Source: an uncultured Rhodopila sp. (GTDB lineage Bacteria > Pseudomonadota > Alphaproteobacteria > Acetobacterales > Acetobacteraceae). Taken from it: a stretch of DNA of 64,000 nt. The stretch lies in contig CAIZFE010000034.1 in NCBI GenBank assembly GCA_903932145.1, positions 1 to 64,000 of the forward strand, read 5' to 3'. The notes beneath the pieces are model-generated. The model saw only the letters and a list, made by a program, of their open reading frames with translations, was not told where the DNA came from and did no database searches. The position numbers were made by a program, and so were the translations under genes. Positions 9,484 to 18,822 of the stretch are shown here, piece by piece. The first letter of the stretch is position 1; the number at the start of each line of letters is the position of its first letter.

Positions 9484-10485
9484 ATGTGCATGTCTTTGCG
9501 AACCCTATGGCGCCTGCCGGCGCAGCTTCTGATAATGCTTGGGCTCGTCGTGGCCGGTTCGGCTCACGCGCAAGTGCAAACACCACAGGCCCAAGATGCC
9601 TCCCCGTTCGCACCGGGCGATTTGAAGCGGCCGGTCTTTGACACGCAAACGCCCAGCTATAATGTTGACGGAGCGCAGGCCAAGAGTGCCAGCACGCTCG
9701 TGGCGGAAGTCGATGGCCGAGCGGTGACTTTGGGCGATGTCGGGGATGCTATCGCGGAACTGCCCTCGACCGTTCGCGATCTACCGTTTTCCGACATCTT
9801 CCCCAGCATTCGGGCACAGTTGATCGGCCAGCAGGCGCTGGTGATCAGGGCACAGCGTCAGGGATTGGACGAGGATCCGGTCGTACGGCGCAAGATCAAG
9901 GCGACATCCGACCGCGTCCTGGCCAATGCCCTGTTGGAGCAGGAAATTTCCCGCTCCATCACCGAAGCCGCGCTGCTGGATCGCTACAATAAGGATTACG
10001 CCGGGAAACCCGGCCCCGAAGAGGTGCATGTCCGTGTCATCATGACTCCGACCGAACAGGAATCGGCCGATATCATCGCTGAACTGCGCGCCGGGGCGGA
10101 TTTCGCCACCCTGGCAAAGCGGTCGAGCAAAGACGCCACGGCATCCGCGGGCGGCGACGCCGGGTTCGTGACACTCGATGGACTGACGCCCGAGGTGGGC
10201 GCGGTTGTGTTCGCCATGCCGACAGGACAGTTCACCCCGTTTCCCGTACGCAGTGTCGGCTCCTGGTTCGTCTTGAAAGCCGAGGAACGGCGGCGTCAGC
10301 CGATTCGAGGCTTTAGTGTGGTGCGCGACAGCTTGCGGCAGAGCATGCTGCGCGAGGGGGCGGCGGACGTGCTTCGCGCCGCTATGAAGGACGTCGCGGT
10401 ACGGGAATATGATGTGAACGGCAAGGAAACCGAAGGTTCGTTGGCCTCGAACGGCGTCAGGCGCGCCCAGGATTCGTCTAAATAA
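9484..10485 (+). CDS. Parvulin-type peptidylprolyl isomerase, exported
   Basis: A 333-residue PpiC/SurA-type foldase. The N-terminal signal peptide (hydrophobic LLIMLGLVVAG then SAHAQ) points to export to the periplasm. A SurA-like N-terminal helical region covers roughly residues 60-165. The rotamase domain is at roughly 175-280 (VRVIMTPTEQES, then FATLAKRSSKDATASAGGD). The C-terminal tail after about 290 is low in conservation. A second ATG two codons in (9490) is an alternative start. Probable job: folding of outer-membrane or secreted proteins. Confidence 0.92.
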   Translation: MCMSLRTLWRLPAQLLIMLGLVVAGSAHAQVQTPQAQDASPFAPGDLKRPVFDTQTPSYNVDGAQAKSASTLVAEVDGRAVTLGDVGDAIAELPSTVRDLPFSDIFPSIRAQLIGQQALVIRAQRQGLDEDPVVRRKIKATSDRVLANALLEQEISRSITEAALLDRYNKDYAGKPGPEEVHVRVIMTPTEQESADIIAELRAGADFATLAKRSSKDATASAGGDAGFVTLDGLTPEVGAVVFAMPTGQFTPFPVRSVGSWFVLKAEERRRQPIRGFSVVRDSLRQSMLREGAADVLRAAMKDVAVREYDVNGKETEGSLASNGVRRAQDSSK

Positions 10486-10625
10486 TAATATATATGTAAT
10501 TTAATATTTTCATCACGCGCAAATTGCGTGTATTTGTAGTTTACATCCGTAACTAGTTCGGCTAAATGGTCGCTATGGTGAAGGTCGATCTAAACGCTTG
10601 GCATCGACGCCGCCGAGGAGATTTC
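10486..10625 (+). promoter_or_regulatory. AT-rich intergenic region before the PEP-CTERM gene
   Basis: This 140-base gap is strikingly AT-rich at 10486-10520 compared with its GC-rich surroundings. It also holds a small inverted repeat (CACGC, 7 bases, GCGTG at 10514-10530). It probably contains the terminator of the isomerase gene and the promoter of the PEP-CTERM gene. No clear -35/-10 pair was assigned. Confidence 0.4.
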
Positions 10626-11318
10626 ATGAGGGTTTGGTTGCGGTTCGCAGCTCTGGTTTTCGTCGTGTGTGCCTTGACGGGTGCGGCAGGATCGGCGCGC
10701 GCCCAGACCCTGGCCACGCTCAATTCTGGCGGCACCACCACCTTCACCTACGGTAATCAGCAATTTACAATCACCGGCTGCGTGTTCGACGGCGCGACCT
10801 GTTCCAGTTCGGATAATGCCAAGATTATCGGGGTAACCACCCTCGGCGGTAAGACCGAGATTGAAGTCACACGCTCCACCGGCAGTTACATTTACTCCGG
10901 CACCGGAACTTACTCGCTTGCTTTCAACCTCAACGTCGCCACCGTGACCGGCACCCCCAGCATCAACCAAATCTCCCAGATCCTCTCTGCTACCGACACC
11001 AGTTCGGCCGGCAACAGCGATGTGTATTCCGCGATTACCGGCACCAGTCCAACCACGTTCGGGCAGATCAAATCGATCATCGGAACCGCGACATCGGCAA
11101 CCTTCACGCCGACAACATCCGCAAATTTCTCGATCAGTATGGGCACGATGGCGACCGCTGGTCAGACGTTGAAATTGGCCGACGTTGTCTTCGTTATCAA
11201 CCCGGCGTTAGCAGCACCGGAGCCGGCGTCGATCCTGCTGTTTGGAACTGGTGTAGCTGGGCTCGCCGCTATCCGCCGCCGGTTTGGACAACGCATGAAG
11301 GCTCAGCGCCCCGCATAA
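10626..11318 (+). CDS. PEP-CTERM sorting domain protein
   Basis: A secreted or surface protein of 230 residues. It has an N-terminal signal peptide (LVFVVCALTGAAGSARAQ) and a Thr/Ser/Gly-rich middle. The C-terminus has the PEP-CTERM arrangement: APEPAS, a hydrophobic stretch (ILLFGTGVAGLAAI) and the basic tail RRRFGQR. This signal is recognised by an exosortase, which is not encoded in this window. I chose the ATG at 10626, with GAGGAG 6 bases upstream; the frame is open 20 codons further. The middle region is not recognised. Confidence 0.9.
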   Translation: MRVWLRFAALVFVVCALTGAAGSARAQTLATLNSGGTTTFTYGNQQFTITGCVFDGATCSSSDNAKIIGVTTLGGKTEIEVTRSTGSYIYSGTGTYSLAFNLNVATVTGTPSINQISQILSATDTSSAGNSDVYSAITGTSPTTFGQIKSIIGTATSATFTPTTSANFSISMGTMATAGQTLKLADVVFVINPALAAPEPASILLFGTGVAGLAAIRRRFGQRMKAQRPA

Positions 11319-11376
11319 TCTCGAGGGTGGGTTTGTGCGACACGGGTCGGAAAGAGGATGCCCGCCCGTTCCGCGT

Positions 11377-12228
11377 TCAGATCTTGGAATAGCCTGATCC
11401 ACTTGTGGTGACGCCGCGCCCGTTGGCGTCCTCGATCCAGCCGAACTCTTTCAGGATTTTCTGGCTGTAGGTCACCCGACCGTTCACTTTGGCCGCCGGT
11501 TCACTCGCCAGCAGCAGGGCCGCCTGAGCCATGAGGATGGGGGCCTCGCCTTTGGGGTCGTCGATGCCAGTGACCAGTTTGTGGTGGATGGTTCCGGGGG
11601 TTGGCACCACCTGCGACGGGGACACTGCCGCGACACTGATCCCATTGTACTGCGAGACTTCCTGGGCGAGGCCCTGGGTGAACCGCTCCAGCGCCGCCTT
11701 GCTCGCGCCATACATCACGCCACCCCGGACGGTTTGGTCGTCGTATGGCCCCCGGCCCGGCCCGATCGCCGAACCGGAGCTGATATTGATGATGGCGCCC
11801 GTCCGTCGTGCCGTCATGTCGGTCAGCACCGCTTTCGCCAGGATGAACGGCGCATGCACATTGATCGCGAAACAGCGCACCCAGCGATTGGTCGGATAGG
11901 TTTCCGTGGGCAGGTAGTAGTTCAGGGCCGCGTTGTTCACCAGGATATCGATCGGTCCGTAGGCAGTACGGGCGGCCTCCACCAGCGCGAGACATTCCGA
12001 TTCGTGCGACACGTCGGCGGTAACCGCGATTGCTTCGCCGCCGTGGTCGCGGATCAGGCCGACGGTGCGGGATAAAGAACCCTCCAGCAACCGGTGCTCA
12101 CCTTCGTTCAGGATGCGAGCGGCGCAGACTACCCTGGCACCCTCCGCGGCGAACAGTTCGGCGATCTGCTGACCGATGCCGCGGCTGGCACCGGTCACGA
12201 TCGCGACTTTACCTGTGAGCTTGCCCAT
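11377..12228 (-). CDS. SDR family oxidoreductase
   Basis: A 283-residue classical SDR with all canonical elements: cofactor motif TGASRGIG, NNAA, serine in INISSGSAIG and the catalytic YGASK. The insertion around GRGPYDDQTVRGGVMY before the Tyr is longer than in FabG-type enzymes. Its ATG overlaps the stop of the FAH-family gene (TGATG), so the pair is translationally coupled. Together they suggest catabolism of a hydroxylated or keto acid, but the substrate is not readable. Confidence 0.9.
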   Translation of the reverse strand: MGKLTGKVAIVTGASRGIGQQIAELFAAEGARVVCAARILNEGEHRLLEGSLSRTVGLIRDHGGEAIAVTADVSHESECLALVEAARTAYGPIDILVNNAALNYYLPTETYPTNRWVRCFAINVHAPFILAKAVLTDMTARRTGAIINISSGSAIGPGRGPYDDQTVRGGVMYGASKAALERFTQGLAQEVSQYNGISVAAVSPSQVVPTPGTIHHKLVTGIDDPKGEAPILMAQAALLLASEPAAKVNGRVTYSQKILKEFGWIEDANGRGVTTSGSGYSKI

Positions 12229-13013
12229 CAGACCTTCTCGCGCACGAACGGATTGCGCAGGACGCCGATGCCGGTCAGTTCGACCTCGACCACGTCGCCA
12301 TCGACCAGATCGGGAGACGTTCCATCGGTGCCCATCCAGATCACGTCACCGGGATACAGCGTCAGATTCTGCGTCATCACCGAAATGTAGTGGGCGATGC
12401 CGAAGATCATGTCGTTGGTTTTGAAGCGTAGATCCTCCTTACCATTGACCCGGATGGTGGTTTCCATCGCATCGAGATCGACGTCGGTTTCGATCCACGG
12501 CCCCATCGGCTTGAACGTGTCGGTGTTCTTGCCGCGCCAGAAGGTGCGGTCGCCGCGCTGCCATGTGCGTTCGCTGACGTCGTTGCCGATCGTGTAACCG
12601 AAGATGCACGACATCGCGTCGGCCTCGCTCAGGTGTTTGACCTTTTTGCCGATCACAACGACCAGTTCGCCCTCATAGTTGATCTTGGGCGGAGCGTTGT
12701 GCGGAATGACCACGTTTTCGTTGTGGGCGATCAGAGCGTTGTTGGCGCGATAGCCGATGTCGGCTTTCTCCGGGAAAACCGGTTCGACGCCGCGCTTTTG
12801 CGCCATTTCCCGGATATGGGCGGCGTAGTTGATGCCAGCGGCATAGAACGTGCGGGGGATGACCGGCAGCTCCAATTTGACGTCGGACAGGACGAATGTT
12901 CGACCGGTCGGCGTGGCATCACCCCACGGCTCGCCACGCACTTCCGTGATCCGCTCACCGTTCAGCGAGCCATAGGACACGGTGTCGTCTTTGCTAAAGC
13001 GTACCCAGCGCAT
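12228..13013 (-). CDS. Fumarylacetoacetate hydrolase family protein
   Basis: A 261-residue member of the FAH superfamily, which covers C-C bond hydrolases, hydratases and decarboxylases of catabolic pathways. The metal-site glutamates are visible in INYEGELVVVIG, and a conserved GYTIGNDVSER block follows. The C-terminus has the usual GDVIWMGTDG turn and closing GVLRNPF. It is the first gene of a coupled pair with an SDR. Likely acts late in aromatic or sugar-acid breakdown; exact reaction unknown. Confidence 0.9.
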   Translation of the reverse strand: MRWVRFSKDDTVSYGSLNGERITEVRGEPWGDATPTGRTFVLSDVKLELPVIPRTFYAAGINYAAHIREMAQKRGVEPVFPEKADIGYRANNALIAHNENVVIPHNAPPKINYEGELVVVIGKKVKHLSEADAMSCIFGYTIGNDVSERTWQRGDRTFWRGKNTDTFKPMGPWIETDVDLDAMETTIRVNGKEDLRFKTNDMIFGIAHYISVMTQNLTLYPGDVIWMGTDGTSPDLVDGDVVEVELTGIGVLRNPFVREKV

Positions 13014-13073
13014 GGTCGGATCCCCCGTTTATTGATCCGCCATGATCGCTCTTACCCGGGGGCTCTGGCAAGT

Positions 13074-13814
13074 TCAGGCGATTCGACGTTCCTCCACGAC
13101 GACCGTTTCGATCAGAGTATCCTGTTCGTACATCCAGCGTGTCAGTGCGCCGGCCACCATCGCGCCGACGATCGGCGCTACCCAGAACAGCCAGAGTTGT
13201 CCGATATATTCGGTGCCGGCGAACAAGGCCGGCCCCGTGCTGCGAGCGGGATTGACCGAGGTATTGGTGACCGGGATCGACACGAGGTGGATCAGCGTCA
13301 AAGCCAGACCAATCGGGATGCCGGCGAACCCCGCCGCCGCGCCTTTTGACGTCGTGCCGATGATAATGAACAGAAAGAAGAACGTCATGACCAGTTCGGT
13401 GATCAGGCAAGCGGTCAAGCCATATTTGCCGGGACTAAGCTCGCCATAGCCGTTGGCGGCGAACCCGGCCGGAACCCAACCCGGTTTACCCGATGCGATC
13501 AACCACAATATGCCGGCCGCGACGACGGCGCCGATAACCTGGGCGATGATGTAGGGCAGCACATGCTTGCTGGCGCACCGGTTGGCTGCCCATAGCCCCA
13601 GCGTTACCGCTGGATTGAAGTGTCCGCCGGAAATGTGACCCACGGCATAGGCCATGGTCAGCACGGTCAATCCAAAGGCGAACGCGACGCCCAGCAGGCC
13701 GATCCCAACGGCCGGAAAGGCGGCGGACAACACCGCCGCGCCGCACCCACCGAGCGTTAACCAGAAGGTACCGAAGAACTCCGCCGATATGCGGCGGGCC
13801 ATGTCGTCTTGCAT
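13074..13814 (-). CDS. aqpZ: Aquaporin Z-like water channel
   Basis: A 246-residue MIP-family channel with six membrane helices and two NPA boxes, at residues 67-69 (GHFNPAVT) and 188-190 (SVNPARS). The residues that form the aromatic/arginine filter in AqpZ are present at the matching spacings: Phe47, His176, Thr185 and Arg191. This indicates a water-selective channel rather than a glycerol facilitator. The C-terminal tail is short and charged. It stands alone, with gaps of 60 and 102 bases on its two sides. Confidence 0.94.
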   Translation of the reverse strand: MQDDMARRISAEFFGTFWLTLGGCGAAVLSAAFPAVGIGLLGVAFAFGLTVLTMAYAVGHISGGHFNPAVTLGLWAANRCASKHVLPYIIAQVIGAVVAAGILWLIASGKPGWVPAGFAANGYGELSPGKYGLTACLITELVMTFFFLFIIIGTTSKGAAAGFAGIPIGLALTLIHLVSIPVTNTSVNPARSTGPALFAGTEYIGQLWLFWVAPIVGAMVAGALTRWMYEQDTLIETVVVEERRIA

Positions 13815-13916
13815 GCATAGTCTCCCCGACCGTTTTATTGCCCTAACAACAGCGTCTCGGGGACAGTTGATATCGATTTAATCTGAACGTTTGGTCACGA
13901 GTGGTTGAAACTCGCA

Positions 13917-14828
13917 CTATACGTTCGCCGCCGCCAAAGCGGGACGAAGGAAGTCCGGATCGAAGATCTTCGTCGCCATGACCTGACAGCGGCGCATCAG
14001 GCGGATTTCGTCCGAGGCGTAGTCGGCGATGGCACGATGGATCGTGCCGACATGATCCCAGATCAAAAGATCGTTCTCATTCCAGTCATGCTTATACCGG
14101 AAGCGCATTTCAAGTTGATGCCGGAACAAGTAGTCCAGCATCTCGTCGCTTTCCGCTTGCGGTAGCTCGTTGATGCGGACAGCATAGCCTTCGTTGCAAT
14201 ACAGCACTTTCTTGCCGGTGATGGGATGCGTCAGGAACAGCGGATGCACCACCGGAGGGCGGCGTTTGCGCTGTTCATCCGTCATCGCCGGGCGCCCACT
14301 GGCTTTGTCGCGGCGCATGTGTTCCCAGAATTTTTCGAAATCGTGGGTCGCGGTCATGCCGTCCAGTCGGGTCTTTATCCCATTCGGCAATGCTTCATAC
14401 GCCGCCTGCGTGTTGGCGAATTCGGTGCCACCGAGCGGAACGCCGTGACGGCGGGGGATGCGGATGCCATAGAGGACGTTGACGAAGCCAATCGTCTCCC
14501 GATACGACATGTCGGTGTGCCAGTCCTGCCCGGCATCAGGGCTACCGATATAAGCGCCGTTTTCCCTGATGTTGGACAGAATACCAACCTCGGGGAACGC
14601 TCGGTTCGGATCGACCGCACTGATTGGATTGCCCTGTATCTCGCCGAACAGTTCGGAGAAACGTTTGACGTCCCCGACGTCCAGCTTTTGATCAGGAAAC
14701 CGCAGCACCCCGTGTTCGCCGAGCGCCAACAGGATGCGTCCGAAGTCCGGGTTGGACAAAGACTCTGCGAGATCGATGCCTCGAACGGTGGCGCCGAGTA
14801 TCTCGTCGGTCGGTTCTATGCTGAGCAT
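13917..14828 (-). CDS. TauD/TfdA family Fe(II)/2-oxoglutarate dioxygenase
   Basis: A 303-residue non-haem iron dioxygenase. The HxD iron ligands lie in DWHTDMSY. The distal histidine lies in TIHRAIADY, and the 2-oxoglutarate-binding arginine in the following EIRLMRRCQV. The family covers taurine, alkylsulfate, 2,4-D and related substrates; nothing here picks one. It is monocistronic, with about 265 non-coding bases upstream. Confidence 0.91.
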   Translation of the reverse strand: MLSIEPTDEILGATVRGIDLAESLSNPDFGRILLALGEHGVLRFPDQKLDVGDVKRFSELFGEIQGNPISAVDPNRAFPEVGILSNIRENGAYIGSPDAGQDWHTDMSYRETIGFVNVLYGIRIPRRHGVPLGGTEFANTQAAYEALPNGIKTRLDGMTATHDFEKFWEHMRRDKASGRPAMTDEQRKRRPPVVHPLFLTHPITGKKVLYCNEGYAVRINELPQAESDEMLDYLFRHQLEMRFRYKHDWNENDLLIWDHVGTIHRAIADYASDEIRLMRRCQVMATKIFDPDFLRPALAAANV

Positions 14829-15093
14829 GGCTTACCCCCTTCATTGTCAACGGTGCACCGGCGACCGCGATACCGGAGCCATGCACGATACGCTCTTCGG
14901 TCGTCTGGCTTGGTTGGTCAGACTGCCATTGTGCGAAGAAAGACGTTAGAGCACTTTGTCCGGGACTGAAAAGAGTGCGACCACCCGTCGCCATAGCTCG
15001 GCGTGTCCGGACTACCTGCGCCCTGATGATGCCGCGACGGGTGGCCCGTTTGGAAACAAACTGTTCATTAAAGTGCCGCCTAAACCGGACCCG
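14829..15093. repeat. Intergenic region with a 10-bp inverted repeat
   Basis: No gene was seen in these 265 bases, which lie upstream of the dioxygenase and downstream of the ATPase gene. They contain perfect 10-base inverted arms, CCACCCGTCG at 14981-14990 and CGACGGGTGG at 15035-15044, separated by 44 bases. This could be a recombination remnant or a long-loop structure. Confidence 0.5.
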
Positions 15094-16443
15094 TCAATGA
15101 GCGATCGACAACCGCTGGATGAGATCCGCGGCCCGGGTATCGCCCAGCACAACTGCTTTTTTATACCACTCTATCGCCATAGCCGGATCCGGCTTGCTGC
15201 CTGGCGGGATGAAATTCTTATCGTAGGTCTTGCCAAGCGATACCGCCGCCTCGGCGCTACCGGCCTCCGCCGCGCGTTGAAATAACAGGCGGGCAACGGC
15301 AACGTCGCCTAAGGCCAACGATTGCCCCCCGCGCTTCAATAGAGCGGCCATCAACGCCGGCGACAGCGTATCGGCCGGCCTGGCGGTTTGTGGCGGTTGC
15401 GGTAGTGGAGCCACAATCACAGGCGCCACCGGGGTTACCGGTTGCGAATGCTGATTTCGCTCACCGGTTGCTTTGTAAAGAAAAACCGAAGCTCCAACCG
15501 CAAGAAAACCGGCGGCCGTAATCTGCACGACACGTTCCACGATGGTGACACCCGGGTCGTCTCGATATTTTGGCTTCGCGGGAGCGATCGATCCCATGGC
15601 GGCGGTGACGGTTCGCGCTGTAATCTTTGCGTCAGAGCGGGCAAAGCCTGTTGTGAAAACCGCCTCCATATGACGGTCTATAAGTCCGGGCACGCCTCCA
15701 GATCGGGTCACAATCAGCTTCATTGCGTCAGGGGCAATGAGCCGGCGGGCCGTTCCCCCCGCTATCCATAAAAACCGTTCGATAAACTGGAGGCTTTCCG
15801 CGGGTGCAAGTCGGGGGAGACGAATTGTTTGACGGGCGGGAGTCGTGAGTGGTGTCAGTTCAGGCCGGACCGTCTCGGAAGCAAGGATCGCCGTGCAACT
15901 GAGCACGATCGCTGGACTCGATGAATCGGCAGGTATCGCCTGAACAAGACCGAGCAGGAGGTCAAGGCAGTCATCGGAAAGTAAATCAACGTCGTCTATT
16001 ATCAACGATTGGCATGGCGTATCCAGGAACTTTTCAATCACACGCTCGGGCACCCACTCGCCGGCATTGGGATGATTGAGAAGTGCGGCAACAAGCTGCG
16101 CCAGTGTCAGGTGGCCGGTTGCTGTTCGGGATACCAGGATGGTTTTCTGTCCTGACCCGGCAGAGATGGACGCCGCGGCGCGCAGTGTCTCGGACTTGCC
16201 GATTCCCTCCTCACCCACAAGCATCATTACACCGGTGCCGTGCGCAAGATGTTCGGTGAGAAGGTCGAAAGCTTTTTGTTGAGACTTGAAATGGATGTAA
16301 CCACCATTGTCCCGGCCTTCGCCGAAGGGCGGCTTCAAAAGACCATAGAGATCAAGGTAGCCCCGCGACGATGGAACCTCGGCCGGGGCTTCCCTCGGTT
16401 GGGACGGTGGCCCGAGGCTAATGGAATTCAAAGGCCGGCGCAT
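15094..16443 (-). CDS. ExeA-like AAA ATPase with membrane anchor and Sel1-like tail
   Basis: An ATPase of about 449 residues. The N-terminal part resembles ExeA/GspA-type ATPases: YLDLYGLLKPPFGEG, Walker A GEEGIGKS and Walker B SLIIDDVDLL. A single hydrophobic segment (TAAGFLAVGASVFLY) follows, then a Pro-rich linker. The C-terminus has a tetratricopeptide/Sel1-like pair (LFQRAAEAGSAEAAVSLG, then IEWYKKAVVLGD). This suggests an inner-membrane ATPase whose periplasmic side binds protein or peptidoglycan, as in secretion or cell-envelope assembly. The start is uncertain: the frame is open to 16617, and ATGs at 16542 and 16443 both lack a clear ribosome site. The 300 bases between 16443 and hyuA hold no separate gene. 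Confidence 0.78.
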   Translation of the reverse strand: MRRPLNSISLGPPSQPREAPAEVPSSRGYLDLYGLLKPPFGEGRDNGGYIHFKSQQKAFDLLTEHLAHGTGVMMLVGEEGIGKSETLRAAASISAGSGQKTILVSRTATGHLTLAQLVAALLNHPNAGEWVPERVIEKFLDTPCQSLIIDDVDLLSDDCLDLLLGLVQAIPADSSSPAIVLSCTAILASETVRPELTPLTTPARQTIRLPRLAPAESLQFIERFLWIAGGTARRLIAPDAMKLIVTRSGGVPGLIDRHMEAVFTTGFARSDAKITARTVTAAMGSIAPAKPKYRDDPGVTIVERVVQITAAGFLAVGASVFLYKATGERNQHSQPVTPVAPVIVAPLPQPPQTARPADTLSPALMAALLKRGGQSLALGDVAVARLLFQRAAEAGSAEAAVSLGKTYDKNFIPPGSKPDPAMAIEWYKKAVVLGDTRAADLIQRLSIAH

Positions 16444-16743
16444 GGGGCGATCCAGGAGTGTGACATTGGAATGCACCGGAAATTGGTGTAACCGCCAGCG
16501 GCTTTTGGTCTCGATCACCGTGACGTGACACCATTCCCGCATCGATCTTATATGAGCCGGCTCCCGGGCTGACCGTTTGGGCATAGTCGCGCGTTGCAAC
16601 CGAGCGGATGCGCTCAAGTGCGGCGATTACCATCCGAACGGCAAGCCGGTCGCGTATAGGAGAGCGACGGGAATAGCCCTAGGGTTGGCCAGACCAAACG
16701 CCAAACAGCCACGCGCCCCACGCTAACCATATCGAGGACCCGG

Positions 16744-18822
16744 ATGCAGCTTGCCCGTCTTGCCATCGATATCGGCGGCACGTTTACCGATCTTGCCCTC
16801 GAACAGGGCGGCAGGCGCACCACCGTGAAGGTTCTGACCACCCCGGCGGACCCGGAACGGGGCGTCATGGACGGCTTCCGGACCATCATTCAGGCAGCCG
16901 GAGTGTCGCCCGCCGACATCGAACTGATCATCCACGGTACCACGCTGGCAACCAACGCCATCATTGAGCGTAAGGGCGCCCGCACCGCTTTAATCACGAC
17001 CGAGGGTTTCCGGGATGTCATCGCGATGGGCAACGAAAGCCGATACGATCAATACGATTTAAATATTGTGCTGCCGGAACCTCTGGTGCCGCGGTACCTG
17101 CGCCTGCCGGTGCCAGAGCGGCTCGACAATACCGGAAAGATCTTGCGCCCGTTGGATGAGGCCGCGGTGCTGGCCCTGATCCCGGTGCTGCGGAAAGAAA
17201 ACGTCGAAAGTATTGCGGTCGGTCTGCTGCACGCGTTCGTCAATCCTGTGCATGAGCGCCGTATCCAGACATTGCTGCGAGAGGCACTCCCCGACATCCC
17301 CGTGTCGCTGTCCTCGGATGTGTCGCCGGAGATGCGGGAATGGGAACGTTTCTCCACCACGGTCGCCAACGCCTATGTGCAGCCGATGATGGCGCGATAT
17401 CTGCGCCGGTTGGAGGCCGATCTGCACGCGGCCGGCGCTGTCGCCCCGCTGTTCCTGATGATGTCGGGTGGTGGGCTGACGACAATCGAAACCGCCTGCC
17501 GTTTCCCGATCCGGCTGGTCGAAAGCGGGCCGGCCGGCGGTGCGATCTTCTCGGCCTTCATCGCGCGGGAGTGCGGCCTGGACAGTGTCTTGTCGTTCGA
17601 CATGGGCGGAACGACCGCTAAAATTTGCCTGATTGACGATTTCAAGCCGCAGACAGCGCGGACCTTCGAGGTTGCCCGGGTTGGGCGATTTCGAAAAGGA
17701 TCGGGTCTGCCGCTGCGGATTCCGGTGATTGAGATGGTGGAGATCGGCGCCGGCGGTGGATCGATCGCGCATGTCGATACGATGGGACGCATCGGCGTGG
17801 GGCCGGAAAGCGCGGGCGCCGACCCTGGACCGGCGTGTTATGGGCGTGGCGGGATTCATCCGGCGGTTACCGACGCCAACCTTTCGCTTGGTCGTTACGA
17901 TCCCGCCAGGTTTGCCGGCGGATCGATGGCATTGGATGCCGGCGCGGCACACACAGCTCTATTAGCCGATGTCGGAGCACCGTTGGGCCTGACGGCGGAA
18001 CTCGCGGCGCTGGGTGTCGTCGAAATGGTCGATGAGAACATGGCCAATGCCGCCCGCGTGCACGCGATCGAATCCGGCAAAACCTACGAAGGCCGCACGC
18101 TGATCGCTTTCGGCGGCGGCGGTCCGGTGCATGCCTGCCGGGTGGCGGAGAAAGTCGGCATCAACCGCGTGTTGGTGCCCTCCGGCGCCGGTGTCGGCAG
18201 CGCCATCGGCTTCCTGCGGGCGCCGGTCGGATATGAGGTTGTGCGCAGTCTGTATCAGCGGTTCTCGACGTTCGACGTGAGCGCGGTCAACGACCTGCTG
18301 GACGACATGCGACAGGAAGCCGAGGCCGCTGTCGCCAAGGGCAGTTTCGGAGCGCAGATTGTCGAAACCCGCACCGCGTATATGCGCTACGTCGGGCAGG
18401 GCCACGAAATCCCGGTGCCACTGCCGGATTATGCACTGGGGCCAGAGGATGTCGCCCTGATCCGGGACCGCTACGACCAGGAGTATGCTCGGTTTTTCGA
18501 CCGGCCGGTCCCCGGATCGGACGTCGAAATCATGAGCTATGCGGTCGTGGTGACCACCGTTACCCCTGATGTCGTCGTGCCGGCGCGGGAAGACAGCCTG
18601 TTCATCACCGAAGCGGCGCCGATCCGCACTCAGCTTGTGCGCGACACGACGACCGGGGCGGTGTCGGAGTGGGCGATCTATGACCGAGCCAGCCTGGTAC
18701 CCTGGATGACCATCACGGGTCCGGCGATCGTGGCGGAGGACGAGACCTCAACGCTGGTTGGGCCGGGATGGTCGGCGACGGTTAACGGTCTGGGGTATAT
18801 CGAGATGGTGCGGGGCGGTTGA
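16744..18822 (+). CDS. Hydantoinase/oxoprolinase family protein, subunit A
   Basis: A 692-residue protein of the HyuA/acetone-carboxylase-beta type with an actin-like ATPase fold. It would use ATP to open a cyclic amide such as a hydantoin or 5-oxoproline, together with a HyuB-type partner. Seen: the phosphate-binding motif DIGGTFTDLAL, HGTTLATNAIIERKGA, the second phosphate loop DMGGTTAKICLI and the C-terminal block FGGGGPVHACRVAEK. GAGG lies 7-10 bases before the ATG. Its partner hyuB is 2.7 kb downstream on the same strand, separated by minus-strand genes. Its stop directly abuts the stop of the PIN toxin. Confidence 0.93.
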   Translation: MQLARLAIDIGGTFTDLALEQGGRRTTVKVLTTPADPERGVMDGFRTIIQAAGVSPADIELIIHGTTLATNAIIERKGARTALITTEGFRDVIAMGNESRYDQYDLNIVLPEPLVPRYLRLPVPERLDNTGKILRPLDEAAVLALIPVLRKENVESIAVGLLHAFVNPVHERRIQTLLREALPDIPVSLSSDVSPEMREWERFSTTVANAYVQPMMARYLRRLEADLHAAGAVAPLFLMMSGGGLTTIETACRFPIRLVESGPAGGAIFSAFIARECGLDSVLSFDMGGTTAKICLIDDFKPQTARTFEVARVGRFRKGSGLPLRIPVIEMVEIGAGGGSIAHVDTMGRIGVGPESAGADPGPACYGRGGIHPAVTDANLSLGRYDPARFAGGSMALDAGAAHTALLADVGAPLGLTAELAALGVVEMVDENMANAARVHAIESGKTYEGRTLIAFGGGGPVHACRVAEKVGINRVLVPSGAGVGSAIGFLRAPVGYEVVRSLYQRFSTFDVSAVNDLLDDMRQEAEAAVAKGSFGAQIVETRTAYMRYVGQGHEIPVPLPDYALGPEDVALIRDRYDQEYARFFDRPVPGSDVEIMSYAVVVTTVTPDVVVPAREDSLFITEAAPIRTQLVRDTTTGAVSEWAIYDRASLVPWMTITGPAIVAEDETSTLVGPGWSATVNGLGYIEMVRGG

